Below, one piece after another: positions 1 to 9,239 of a DNA stretch of 64,000 nucleotides. Every line of letters starts with the position of its first letter. Position 1 is the first letter of the stretch. The stretch is from Falciphora oryzae (taxonomy: Eukaryota > Ascomycota > Sordariomycetes > Magnaporthales > Magnaporthaceae): the NCBI GenBank assembly GCA_000733355.1, contig JNVV01000072.1, positions 62,001-126,000 of the forward strand, read 5' to 3'. The notes under the pieces are model-generated. The model was given only the letters and a program-made list of their open reading frames with translations. It was not told the DNA's origin and searched no databases. The translations under genes were made by a program, and so were the position numbers.

Positions 1-1687
1 TCACACTATCTACTAATGGAAAGATTTCCGCACGTCCTATCCTAATCTCCATATTATCCGTTCCGCTATCCCCAAATCTATTCCTTTATTCGGATACACA
101 GCAACCCTTACGGAAAATGCCGAAAAGTTCGTTTTCACCCACGCGGGATTTAGGTTCCTCGGGCCAAATAAAAACTAGCTACAAATTATTCGCACATTTG
201 TGGATAGACCGGAGATTTTTTTCGTGGTCCAATGCATTACTAAATAAAAAAAACAAGGCGATTACCGTCGCCTTTTTTTCCTAGTAAAGAACGTCCGACC
301 CGGCTTCACCCCTTCATCTATTCCCAAAACTATTATCTACATAAACGCACGCGCGGCCCTCGTCAAAGCTCGCTATGCCCTTCTTTTATACCTGCAAACC
401 TAAAGGGTGGATAATGCAACTGCTAGTCGCACCATTATTATTTACCACTTTTTCACACCGACCATCGACCAATAAAACATTTTTAACACGTTTCGTTAAA
501 TGGATTCTCCTATCCGCATTATTTTATTTATTATATCACTTGGAATGGGTATAGATATACCAAATGTAGCGCGTGTAGTGCAATTTGGACCACTTTTGTC
601 ACAAGATATTAGGGATTTTATTTAGCGGTTCGGTCGGGCGTGCCGTTCCGGTGTAGGGTACGGCATAGGTTATTTTTTCGCCCCTTATTGGTATTTCGAC
701 CTAATGGGTACAGGCGAGAAAAAACCTACGAAAAAAAAGGGCCGGTAAAGCTAACCTTACGTACCCGCTACCCCAAGCACATTACGCTTAAAAATAGGAG
801 CGGAGGATATTGCTTTAAATGCTTCCAACGAATCGGGCTATTTTGCGGCACATTTTATACCATTTGACGTCAAAAAAGCAGTTGCTGGCGGGCAGTTTAT
901 ATTAGCAAGCCAAAATAATAAAAACTTTACGCTCGGCATCTTTTCAAAAAGCATCCCCTTGCTATGGACACGCGAAAATATCACGCACCGAGCCAAATTT
1001 CGAAACGAGCACCCCGATATATACAGTTTTATTAACGCCCCTTGTTTTCGAAAAAAAAGCCTTCGTTAGCTGCAAGAACCGGATGCTTCTATTGTGCCCC
1101 CAAAGTAGTGCTGCAACGCCTATTCCCATAAACTAGGAACTTTCGAAATTCTCCCTAAACTGGAAACGCCTCCAATTGAAATCCGGAAAAACACAAAGCT
1201 TTGGTTTATACGCGAGGAACTAATGGAGGTTTTATCGCGCATTGCCAATAACAAATTATACCATTGCCCAACCCGACCATATTCGTTACCTGGTTCGTTT
1301 TTAATGGAAAACGCTGTGGCCAACCATCTCGTTAAAGCCATTAACGCAAAAAACGGCGTACTTGACCTACGAAGCATATGTTTAGTAGCACAAAAGGTTG
1401 GAAACTGGGAATAGCATTAATGGCTGGAAACAGAGGGCGAGTTATTGCAACGAAAAATAGGGGATATGCTACGCCGGGGCATTGCGGCATACTAGGAACA
1501 TCGATGCCGATTTAACGCGAAAGTGAACCAGCATTAACAAACGGGAGCGCAGCCGATAAGCTCGCAGCCGATAAGCTCGCAGCCGACAAGCTCGCGACCT
1601 GCAAAAAGCGCCAGCCAGAAAGCGAGCTACCGACTGTCGGGAATACATACATCCTCGTCCCAAGCAAAAAAAGCCAAAAGGTTGTAA
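1..1687 (+). pseudogene. RecQ-type DNA helicase relic (5' end outside window)
   Basis: Read across frames, the plus strand shows pieces of a RecQ-family helicase core in the right order. IPLFGYTATLT lies near 80-112 (the TATA motif), IIRTFVDRPEI near 200, IPKTIIYI near 325, LGMGIDIPNVARVVQFG at about 540-590 and RFGRA near 625-640 (motifs V and VI). The last two are the most diagnostic. A stop falls just before RFGRA and many others follow, so it is dead. Downstream sequence to about 1690 gives protein-like stretches I cannot assign. The family unwinds DNA with ATP. In fungi, repeated RecQ-like genes are common near telomeres (known), so a subtelomeric origin is possible (inference). The first helicase motifs lie left of the window. 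Confidence 0.72.
1549..1593 (+). repeat. 15-bp tandem repeat, three copies
   Basis: Three head-to-tail copies of a 15-base unit beginning GCAGCCGATAAGCTC; the third has one T-to-C change. It sits in the 3' part of the helicase relic and would be in frame there (five residues per copy). Confidence 0.85.
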
Positions 1688-1692
1688 TAAAC

Positions 1693-2309
1693 TGTAACAG
1701 CCCGTGTGGGTGGTGTGCACTACCCTCCTTAATAAGCTATGCAGACGGGCGATCCAAGCAGGAGCTTGGATTGATGACCTTTTTGGAGTGCTATTGGCCC
1801 AGTGGTATAAGGCCCGCGCCACTGTGTGTTACAATTATCCAAGCTCCTCACGGTCGGAGCTCCGAGTTCGATTCTGGCTGCGCGCACAAGTTTCTGGGGT
1901 GACTTGGTGCGGTCGTGCGGGGAATTGAAAGCGGGGTAGCTGGCTGACAACGACGAGTCAGTGGCGCATGGGCGCAAGAGTGTGGCGTCGTGGGGCGCAC
2001 GCACGCATGATTCGAGCGTTGGGGGTTGACACAGCTTCTCAATTGGCAATTGACTCAGGGGAGCAATTGGCCCGTGCCTTGCACGCGACGCTAGGTCTGC
2101 GGGACCTAGGTTGGGTTGAGTAGTGATTGGGTAGACCCGGAGAAGTCTACCCTTGGAGGGGGGATAGTTGTAACAGCCCGTGTGGGTGGTGTGCACTACC
2201 CTCCTTGATAAGCTGTGCAGACGGGCGATCCAAACAGGAGCTTGGATTGATGACCTTTTTGGAGTGCTATTGGCCCAGTGGTATAAGGCCCGCGCCACTG
2301 TGTGTTACA
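1693..2309 (+). mobile_element. TRIM: miniature LTR retroelement, complete, with target duplication
   Basis: Two 141-bp direct repeats (1693-1833 and 2169-2309) start TGTAACAG and end TGTGTTACA and flank a 335-bp interior with no coding capacity. The element is bounded by TAAAC on both sides (1688-1692 and 2310-2314), a 5-bp target-site duplication. A purine tract, GGAGGGGGGATAG, lies directly before the second repeat, as a plus-strand primer should. The two LTRs differ at only three positions, all A/G transitions. Size, short LTRs, TG..CA ends, purine tract and 5-bp duplication fit a terminal-repeat retrotransposon in miniature, which must borrow enzymes from a full element. I could not identify a clear tRNA primer-binding site. 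It lies at the end of the helicase relic. Confidence 0.9.
1795..1874 (+). promoter_or_regulatory. tRNA-like Pol III A-box/B-box pair spanning LTR and interior
   Basis: TGGCCCAGTGGTATAAGG at 1795-1812, inside the 3' part of the first TRIM LTR, matches a tRNA D-arm/A-box, with GGCC on both sides able to form the D-stem. GTTCGATTC at 1866-1874, in the interior, resembles the tRNA T-loop/B-box. The spacing is in the range of tRNA genes and tRNA-derived SINEs. I could not fold a full cloverleaf: the T-stem and acceptor stem do not pair well. It is therefore at most a tRNA-derived promoter, not a tRNA gene. The second LTR repeats the A-box without the B-box. Confidence 0.45.
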
Positions 2310-2316
2310 TAAACGG

Positions 2317-2457
2317 TGTTACGGTTCGGCAGTAGGAGCTTCCACCCACTTGCTACCAAAAGGACGATTAAGCCAAAGTCGAGACTTTGGCTTAATTGGA
2401 AGCTCAAATACCCTTTGTAAGGCAAGGCTGCACGAGAGGGCACGCCACGCCATAACA
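2317..2457 (+). mobile_element. Solo LTR, 141 bp
   Basis: Begins TGTTACGG and ends CCATAACA. It is flanked by AACGG on both sides (2312-2316 and 2458-2462), a 5-bp target duplication, and no internal region remains. It contains a perfect 30-base hairpin at 2367-2396 (14-bp arms, 2-base loop). Its length equals that of the neighbouring TRIM LTR but the sequence differs. Its target site overlaps the TRIM's right-hand target duplication. Confidence 0.82.
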
Positions 2458-2462
2458 AACGG

Positions 2463-2753
2463 CTGGATCGTGCATTTTGCAAGGGGTTCGGATCGAACCG
2501 AGTAAATTCAGGTAAATTTTGGTTAATGGCGGGACCATAGCCCAATCGTAATATGCGGCTAGGAAAAGGGAAATAGGTTACAAATTTAATACCGAGGTTA
2601 CCGGGTTACAACTGTTTTCGGGTACGGCGCCGTGGATATTTGCAGGTAGGAAATGCATCGGGTATTTCCACCGGAGTCTTTTTTCGCGGCAGCAAGGTGC
2701 TGTTGGTCCCTTTAATAGCACTTCGCGTAAAACATTATTTAAAAATTAGCCTT
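2463..2753. other. Unassigned 290 bp left of the older gypsy element
   Basis: No gene recognised. With the gypsy element removed, this stretch is continuous with 17249 onwards, so it is probably the downstream (left) end of the DUF6589-like relic or the sequence next to it. Confidence 0.4.
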
Positions 2754-2882
2754 TGTCACGGGACCAAGCCCAGCACACCTGTATTTAGCTAGAGATCCGC
2801 CGGCCCCCTCCGGGGCCAGCGGTCTTTCTCCTTCGTGCAACAACAAACCTTCAACCTAGTACCCAGCTGCCGCGCCGTAACA
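2754..2882 (+). repeat. 5' LTR of the older gypsy element
   Basis: A 129-bp direct repeat starting TGTCACGG and ending CCGTAACA. It includes a GC-rich hairpin region (GGCCCCCTCCGGGGCC) and matches 17115-17243 apart from about three transitions. Confidence 0.93.
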
Positions 2883-3039
2883 GTTTGTTGCACCTCAAAC
2901 CAAAGGATACGGAACGATTCCATAGCGTTCCGCTCCTTCCCCGATACCTCGAAAGCGGCGCCGCAGCGACGAAACCCGGACACCTCGGAGGAGGCCCTAA
3001 TATCCCCGCCACCCTAACACAACGAAACCTAACCTAAAA

Positions 3040-4440
3040 CCCAACAGCGTTACACCAACGCAACACCATAACAGACCCAACCGAAACCCCCTCACCCTTT
3101 AACCCCGTCCTAACATTCGGACTCCTTTCCGGATACCCAGCCCTGCAAACCCTAACACATGAAAATGGCGAAAACTACGCAAAATTGTATCGCGACCTTA
3201 TTAACGGCCAGACCTCGCCAGCGTTCCGCCAGCTCAAACAGCTAATGGGTTTCCTAAACGGCAAAATCGCTTTGCTGCAGAACGAAATAATAACCCTTTA
3301 AAGCGACGACAACGCGAATACCCAACAGGTCGCTGGGCTAAAAGCGGAAGCCCAGGAACGCAACGCCACTATAACGCGTTTAAACGCGGAATGCGACCGG
3401 TTAACCCGGCAACTTGCACTGCCACAAGCCCCCCAGCCACCGGGGCTCCACCCCAATACCGCCGACACCCCGACCATCATTACCCCTGGAACCTCCCGCA
3501 CGCAATCCCCGCTGCCCTCCCTAACTATTAGCACCCCGCCGGCGACCCAAACCGCTCCTACCGGCGTTACCCCGGCGTTCCGACCGGTAGGCGCAGAACC
3601 ACCCCTTTTTTCGGGGGCACATGCAGACGACGCCCAACGGCAGGAAGAATATGTTACGTGGAAATCACTCCTTAATATCAAGTTCACCTTCGACAGCGCT
3701 TTATACCCCACACCGGCGACCAGAATCCTATACGCGGCCCAGCGGCTTTTAGGAAACGCGTACAGACACGTCCGAAACGCTGTCGATTCGGTGGCGGAAC
3801 ACCCGGGCACACCTTTATTATAAGCCCGCGGCCTTACCGATTACGCTTCCCTTTTCGACCTGCTTAACCCGGTATATAAAATACAAAATACAAAGGCGGC
3901 GGCGCGCTGGGATTTCGACACCCTCAAATAGAAAAACACCAGGTTCGGAAATTTCATTAGCGCGTTTATTCGCTTAGCGGATATAGGCGGATACCCGGCG
4001 AATATACGCGTAGAAGCCTTAAAAAACAAAGTTAGCAACGAGCTTTCCAAAGCCGCGATTAACCAAATCAATAAACCCGGGCCCGAAGATTTCGAAGGAT
4101 GGGTTAGGATATACCGAAACCTATCCAACAATTTCGCGGATTACGCACATAAATCACACCACAACGGCGGAACGACGGCGCCGAAACCAGGGAACCACCA
4201 ACCGGCAATAACGACAACCCCAACACCTACGCCCGCTAGCAACCCCATAAACCTTAGCAAGATTTCGACCAGCCTAAAGGGACCTTTAACCGAGGCGCAG
4301 CGATAGCACCGACGGGATAACCATTTTTGCATATACTACGGACAGCCGGGGCATTATACCCTCGCCTGCCTAGCGAAACCCAAAAGATAGCAGAACGCCG
4401 GCGGATCGCAAGCGAAAAAAAACTAGGTTCTGCATATAGT
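3040..4440 (+). pseudogene. gag relic of the older gypsy element
   Basis: The plus strand gives a Gag-like protein with several stops. A heptad-like stretch near 3250-3410 is followed by a Pro/Thr-rich linker (3420-3600) and a capsid-like part (3640-4130) with AARWDFDTLK and FISAFIRLADIGG. It ends in a degraded zinc knuckle near 4330-4365 (CIYYGQPGHYTLAC, where the second Cys of the CX2CX4HX4C pattern is now Tyr). Gag would form the virus-like particle and bind RNA. The mutated knuckle and the stops make it non-functional. Confidence 0.75.
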
Positions 4441-4519
4441 CGCGTGCAGGACCCGTGGAGGGATTAAAAACGATAGGAGCAGCAAAACAACGATATATAT
4501 TTCCATTCCATAGGCCCTA

Positions 4520-7500
4520 ATATAACATTTTCCTTTAACATAATGCTGTTCCCTTACGAAAACCGACCGGTACCCTATCAATTACTAATCGATATAAAAT
4601 GTTCCTTATAAGCGTTTATTAATAACACATTCGCGCATACACATAACCTACCCAAGTTCCAACTACCGGAACCAAAACCCCTTCGCTTCGCTAACGGAAC
4701 GCTAGCAAGGCGCATTACCGATTGCGTTAAAACCATTTACACGTTCGGAAACATTACGGAAACTATAACGTTTTATTATTAGCCGCTAAGGGGACCGGAT
4801 ATTATTTTAGGCCTACCGTAGCTAAAATACCACAACCTAACGATCGATTGGGCGGTAGGAACCCTAAGTATAGACGGCGTTACGATAGCGGAAGCCGAGC
4901 GAGCACCGGCGCCGGATATGGAAATCCGCATTCTAAACGCACCCAATTTCCTAACCCTTTGCAAGCAGGAAAAAGTGCATACCCAGACCATGCTATGGGC
5001 GAAGTTCCTCGCCCTAACTAAAAAAAACACCCCACCCGACCACCAATCGTCCGATAATCTCGCTAACGATACGCTAACGGCAATCCTTCGGGCTATTTTC
5101 CAAACGGAGGAGCTCCCCGAAGGTACGAAATTGGAACCTAAGCTCCAAGCTTTTAGGGATTAGGTTGAAAAGGCACTATATTTACGCCGGGTATCCGACG
5201 AGGATATAAAAAAGTTCCTAAAGGGGAAACCTCCTGCAATAATGGAGGAAATCCTTGATAAACTCCCTTAGGAGCTTTACGATTTAACGGAATGCTTCCT
5301 TCCCTAAAACGCGGATACGCTACCCCCATATAGGCCGTTTAACCACAAAATCGAACTCTTCCCTAGCGAAACGCCACCATACTATTATAACCGCGCCATA
5401 TCCCAACAGGAACTGCGCGTGGTCCGGAAGTACCTCGATACCTATTTAGCGAAAAGCTTTATCCGCCTTAGCACGTTACCGGCGGCGGCCCCGATCTTCC
5501 TCGCTAAAAAGCCAAAAGGCGGGATTAAGGTTTACGTGGATTACCGGGAGCTAAATAACATTACGGTTAAAAACCGGTACCTAATCCCATTTATTAGGGA
5601 AATATTAAAAGTTTTGTTAAAAGCGAAATGGTTTAGCAAAATGGACATTATAGCGGCGTTTAATCGCTTGCGTATCGCCCCCGGGAACGAATAAAAAACC
5701 GCGTTTATTACTAGGTTCGGACTATTCGAATGCCTAATAGCCAATTTCGGTATAATAGGTGCCCCTAGCTCGTTCCAACATTATATTAACCACATATTAA
5801 GGGACGCTTTGGATAGATACGCCACGGCCTACTTCGATAACGTCCTAATATATAGCGAAACTAAAGCGGAACACCGGCGTTACGTTAGGGAAATGGTGCG
5901 GAAACTCGCTAACGCCGGCTTATCCATCGACATCCGAAAATGCGAATTTAACGTTAAAGAAACGAAATACCTAGGATTTATCGTTTCCATAACGGGGATA
6001 CGGATGAACCCAAATAAGGTAGCGGCGATCCGATCGTAGGCCGCACTAACCACGCTACGGGAACTGCAACGCTTCCTCGAATTCGCGAACTTTTATAAAA
6101 GGTTTATCCGGGGCTTTTCGGTAATAGCCCGCCCGCTAATAACACTAATAAGCGCAAAGAGCTGGCCGGGCTATTTACCAGATAAGGCCGCGGCAGCGTT
6201 CCGCCGCCTCCGCGACGCCTTTTTTTCGGAAATTACATTAGCTTTTTACGACCCGGCATTAAAAACGATTGTGGAAGCGGACGCGTTGGATTGGGCGGCA
6301 GGAGGGGTCTTTTTACAAATAAACGCGGAAGGGATACGCCGGCTAATTGCTTTCTTTTTAGCTAAACACTTGCCGGCGGAATGCAACTACGAAATATACG
6401 ATAAAAAGCTCCTAACAATTATTAAAGCTTTTAAAAAATGGAAACCCAAGCTTTAAGGCGCCGAATCGCTAGTGGAAGTTTGGACGGACCATAAAAACTT
6501 GCAATTTTTTACTACCATTAAACTACTAAACCAACGGTAAATTAGGTGGTCGGAATTCCTTAGCAATTTTAGGTTTTATATCGTATATAAACCAGGAAAA
6601 ACAGCTATAATCCCCGATACGCTTTTACGCCTCCCTAGCGTTCGCCCGACGAATACACGAAACGTAGCTGACGAAAAGGTGGCGTTTCGCTAGCGAACTT
6701 TGCTACCCCCAAAGCGGTGGGGCCCCGGCGAAACACCAGCGATGCTACGGGTTTTCGACACGTCCGAGCATATAAACGTGCTAATAAATAGGGCGTACGT
6801 TATTTCGGAGCTGGCGCAAGTTATAATATCCTGCCTATAGGACCTAGCGAAGCGATAATTCCCCACTTGGATCCGGAAGCAGGTTAAATTAGCGAAAGCC
6901 GATTGCTAAGCGATACGAGGGCGCATTTACTGCAAAAAACGGCTGTTCATCCCGCCCGACGATGCGTTGCGACTTTAGATCCTGCATAAGACGCATAGCT
7001 TACCACCAGGCGGATATTTAAAGCGCAGCAAAACCTAGGATTTAATACGCAAAACTTACACCTGGCCACGTTTATCGCGAAACGTTAGCGTATTTATCCA
7101 AAGTTGCTATTTATGCAAAATGTTAAAGGTGGGGAAAGGATCCCCAAACGGACTGTTAAAGCTGTTAGTAATACCGTTTAGGCCATAGGCGGATATATCT
7201 ATGGACTACGTCGGCCCGCTGCCGCTATACGAACGTTAAGGTATCGTTTACCACCATATTATGGTAGTAATGGACCGGTTAACAAAAATGCGCCATTATA
7301 TCCCAATGGTCGAAACCGACGCGGGTCGCTTGGCAAACGCCTTCCTCGCGCAGGTGTACCGCCTGCACGGTACCCCCGACACCATCGTTTCGGATCGCGG
7401 TAAACAGTTCGTATCCACCTTTTGGAAAAAATTAAGCAAAAGATTCGGCGTTACGCTTAAGCATTCGTTATCGTTTCACCCGGAATCCGACGGCCAAATA

Positions 7501-8470
7501 AAGATCCTAAACGCATACATGGAACAATATTTGCGGGCGTTTTGCTTATACTACTAAAACGATTAGGTTAACTAGCTCCCATTCGGAAAGTTCGCTAGTA
7601 ACAACCACGTATCGGAAACGACCGGGGTTTCCCCTTTTTTCGCCAATTACGGATGGAATCCCTATATAGGTACGGAACCGAAAAGTAAACGACCAGACGG
7701 CGGAACGCCGGCGCATTAACAGGAGGTTTATAACGCCACCACCGTTGCGGATAAGGTTTAAAAAGTTTAGGACCACGTTAGGGCGTTGGCTGAAGCCAGC
7801 AAGGAAAGGTACGAGGAAGTAGCGAATCGCTACCGAACCGACGCCGGGACGTTTTCGGAAAGCGACCTGGTTTAAGTTAGCACCAAAAACATGGCTACCT
7901 CGCGCTTGACAAATAAGCTTAGCGAAAAATGGATCGGACCTTACCTAATTACAAAGGTTTACCCCCGAGTTTTAGCCGTCGACCTGCCGGCGCATTATAA
8001 ACTATTCCTAATGTTCCACGTTTCGCTTATCCAAAAAAAAAACCCGGGCTTCCCGGGCTAGGAAGCAATAAACGATAAGCACGATAAGCAAGCAACCGGC
8101 GCGGTGCTGGCGGATAACTAAAACGACGCAAACGGCGAACTAGTAAAAAAGTGGCATTTCGATCGCATTTTAAATTCGAAAGGCACATTTAACGCTTTGG
8201 AATATAAAGTGAAATGGGCAGCACCTTATAAGCCAATTTGGCAGCCGGTACGCGATTTGGAAAGGGCAGACGATAGGATTTAGGATTTCCACAAGCAGCA
8301 CTTTAACAAACCCGAACCACCGGATTAGTGGCGAAACCCGGGCGAAGCGCGAACGGGGGACTAAGGGATAGCCAGCTACGCGCAAAGGGTTAAAAAGGAG
8401 GCAGCAGCATAACCGAAACCTAGGGGCCGACCTAGGGGCAGACCTAGGCAGAACCCGAACCAACAATAAA
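4520..8470 (+). pseudogene. pol relic of the older gypsy element (PR-RT-RH-IN-chromodomain)
   Basis: Read through stops, the plus strand gives a protease-like region (about 4590-4900) and reverse transcriptase (about 5370-6040) with the catalytic box YFDN at 5830-5841, where the second Asp has become Asn. RNase H follows (about 6260-6600). The integrase (about 6950-7760) has the zinc-binding part damaged, MDYVGP and IVSDRG carrying the first two catalytic Asp, and Lys at 7501-7503 where the catalytic Glu belongs. A chromodomain lies at about 8150-8320 (ILNSKGTFNALEYKVKW), then an AT-hook-like PRGRPRGRPR tail. Most stops are TAG or TAA at expected Trp or Gln codons, consistent with RIP. Chromodomains steer integration into heterochromatin (known). 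Confidence 0.88.
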
Positions 8471-8756
8471 GCGGTTAGGAACGCAGGTAGGGAGGGGGCG
8501 GAAATAGGGCGGAAAATAATCGAGCTACCTAAGGCGAGCTTGCCCCGGGGGCCGAAGCCACTCCATTAAAAACTAACTATTTGCCCGATTCCGGGACGTA
8601 CGCCGGCGTCCTACCAAATTAGCTTATAAAAAGCGAAAAAAAGAACGGGACGAAACCCCGGCGGAAAGCAGGATACGTTATTAGAATTAAACGCGGCGCG
8701 GTTAGTACCGCGTAACGCCGGCGACGTGGTCGCGGAACCGTGTTGTTAAACGGGTG
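8471..8756 (+). other. 3' region of the older gypsy element, left part
   Basis: Sequence after the chromodomain and before the nested insertion. It joins 15726-17114 once the nested element is removed. No family recognised. Confidence 0.5.
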
Positions 8757-8760
8757 TAAC

Positions 8761-9045
8761 TGTAACAAGGGGTCAAAGACGGCTTGGAGAAGGATTTCTA
8801 TATTGCAGATAATCTTTTTATGGGCTTAAGAGATGCTTGAGGAAGAAGGAATCTCTTATGGAAGACATAGGAGATGGCAGGGTTTATATAAACCACCTTG
8901 TGATCCGTGCGAAGTATCGAGTATATGATTCACACTGCCCCTCCGGCCTTCGGCCTTTAGGCCTCGGGGCCGTTAGGCACCTATACCGGTTCCCGGTCCT
9001 TTTGTGGGGCCGATTAGGTGAGTCCACAGGTTCTTCCGTGTGACA
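8761..9045 (-). repeat. 3' LTR of the younger gypsy element
   Basis: 285 bp, differing from 15436-15720 at a small number of sites, mostly transitions. It contains TTTATATAAACC, a TATA-like stretch. The same family recurs as a solo LTR at 45550-45843. Confidence 0.93.
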
Positions 9046-9239
9046 CTATCCTCCTTTTCCTAGGGCGCGTTTCGAGACCTTTTGAAGCCCGCTTAAAGGA
9101 TGCGGCTGTGCTTATATCTTGTGGCACGCGGGGGTCCCTAGGCTTATCGGGGTTGAGCCGATGAAAGGCAACAACGTGTTGCTTAGATCCGTCGGTATCG
9201 AAGTGCTCCTAAGGTTCCCACGTCCAGTCCTTTTTTCGT

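Noticed and set aside
1795..1880. A genuine tRNA gene in the TRIM
   Set aside because: The A-box and B-box are good, but T-stem and acceptor stem do not pair and no anticodon arm is convincing.
2367..2396. Perfect hairpin as a transcription terminator
   Set aside because: Rho-independent terminators are bacterial; this is inside a solo LTR in a fungal genome.
8756..8770. Preference of the nested gypsy for a target resembling its own LTR start (TGTAAC next to TGTAAC)
   Set aside because: The solo copy of the same family at 45550 used GCCGG, so the resemblance is probably chance.
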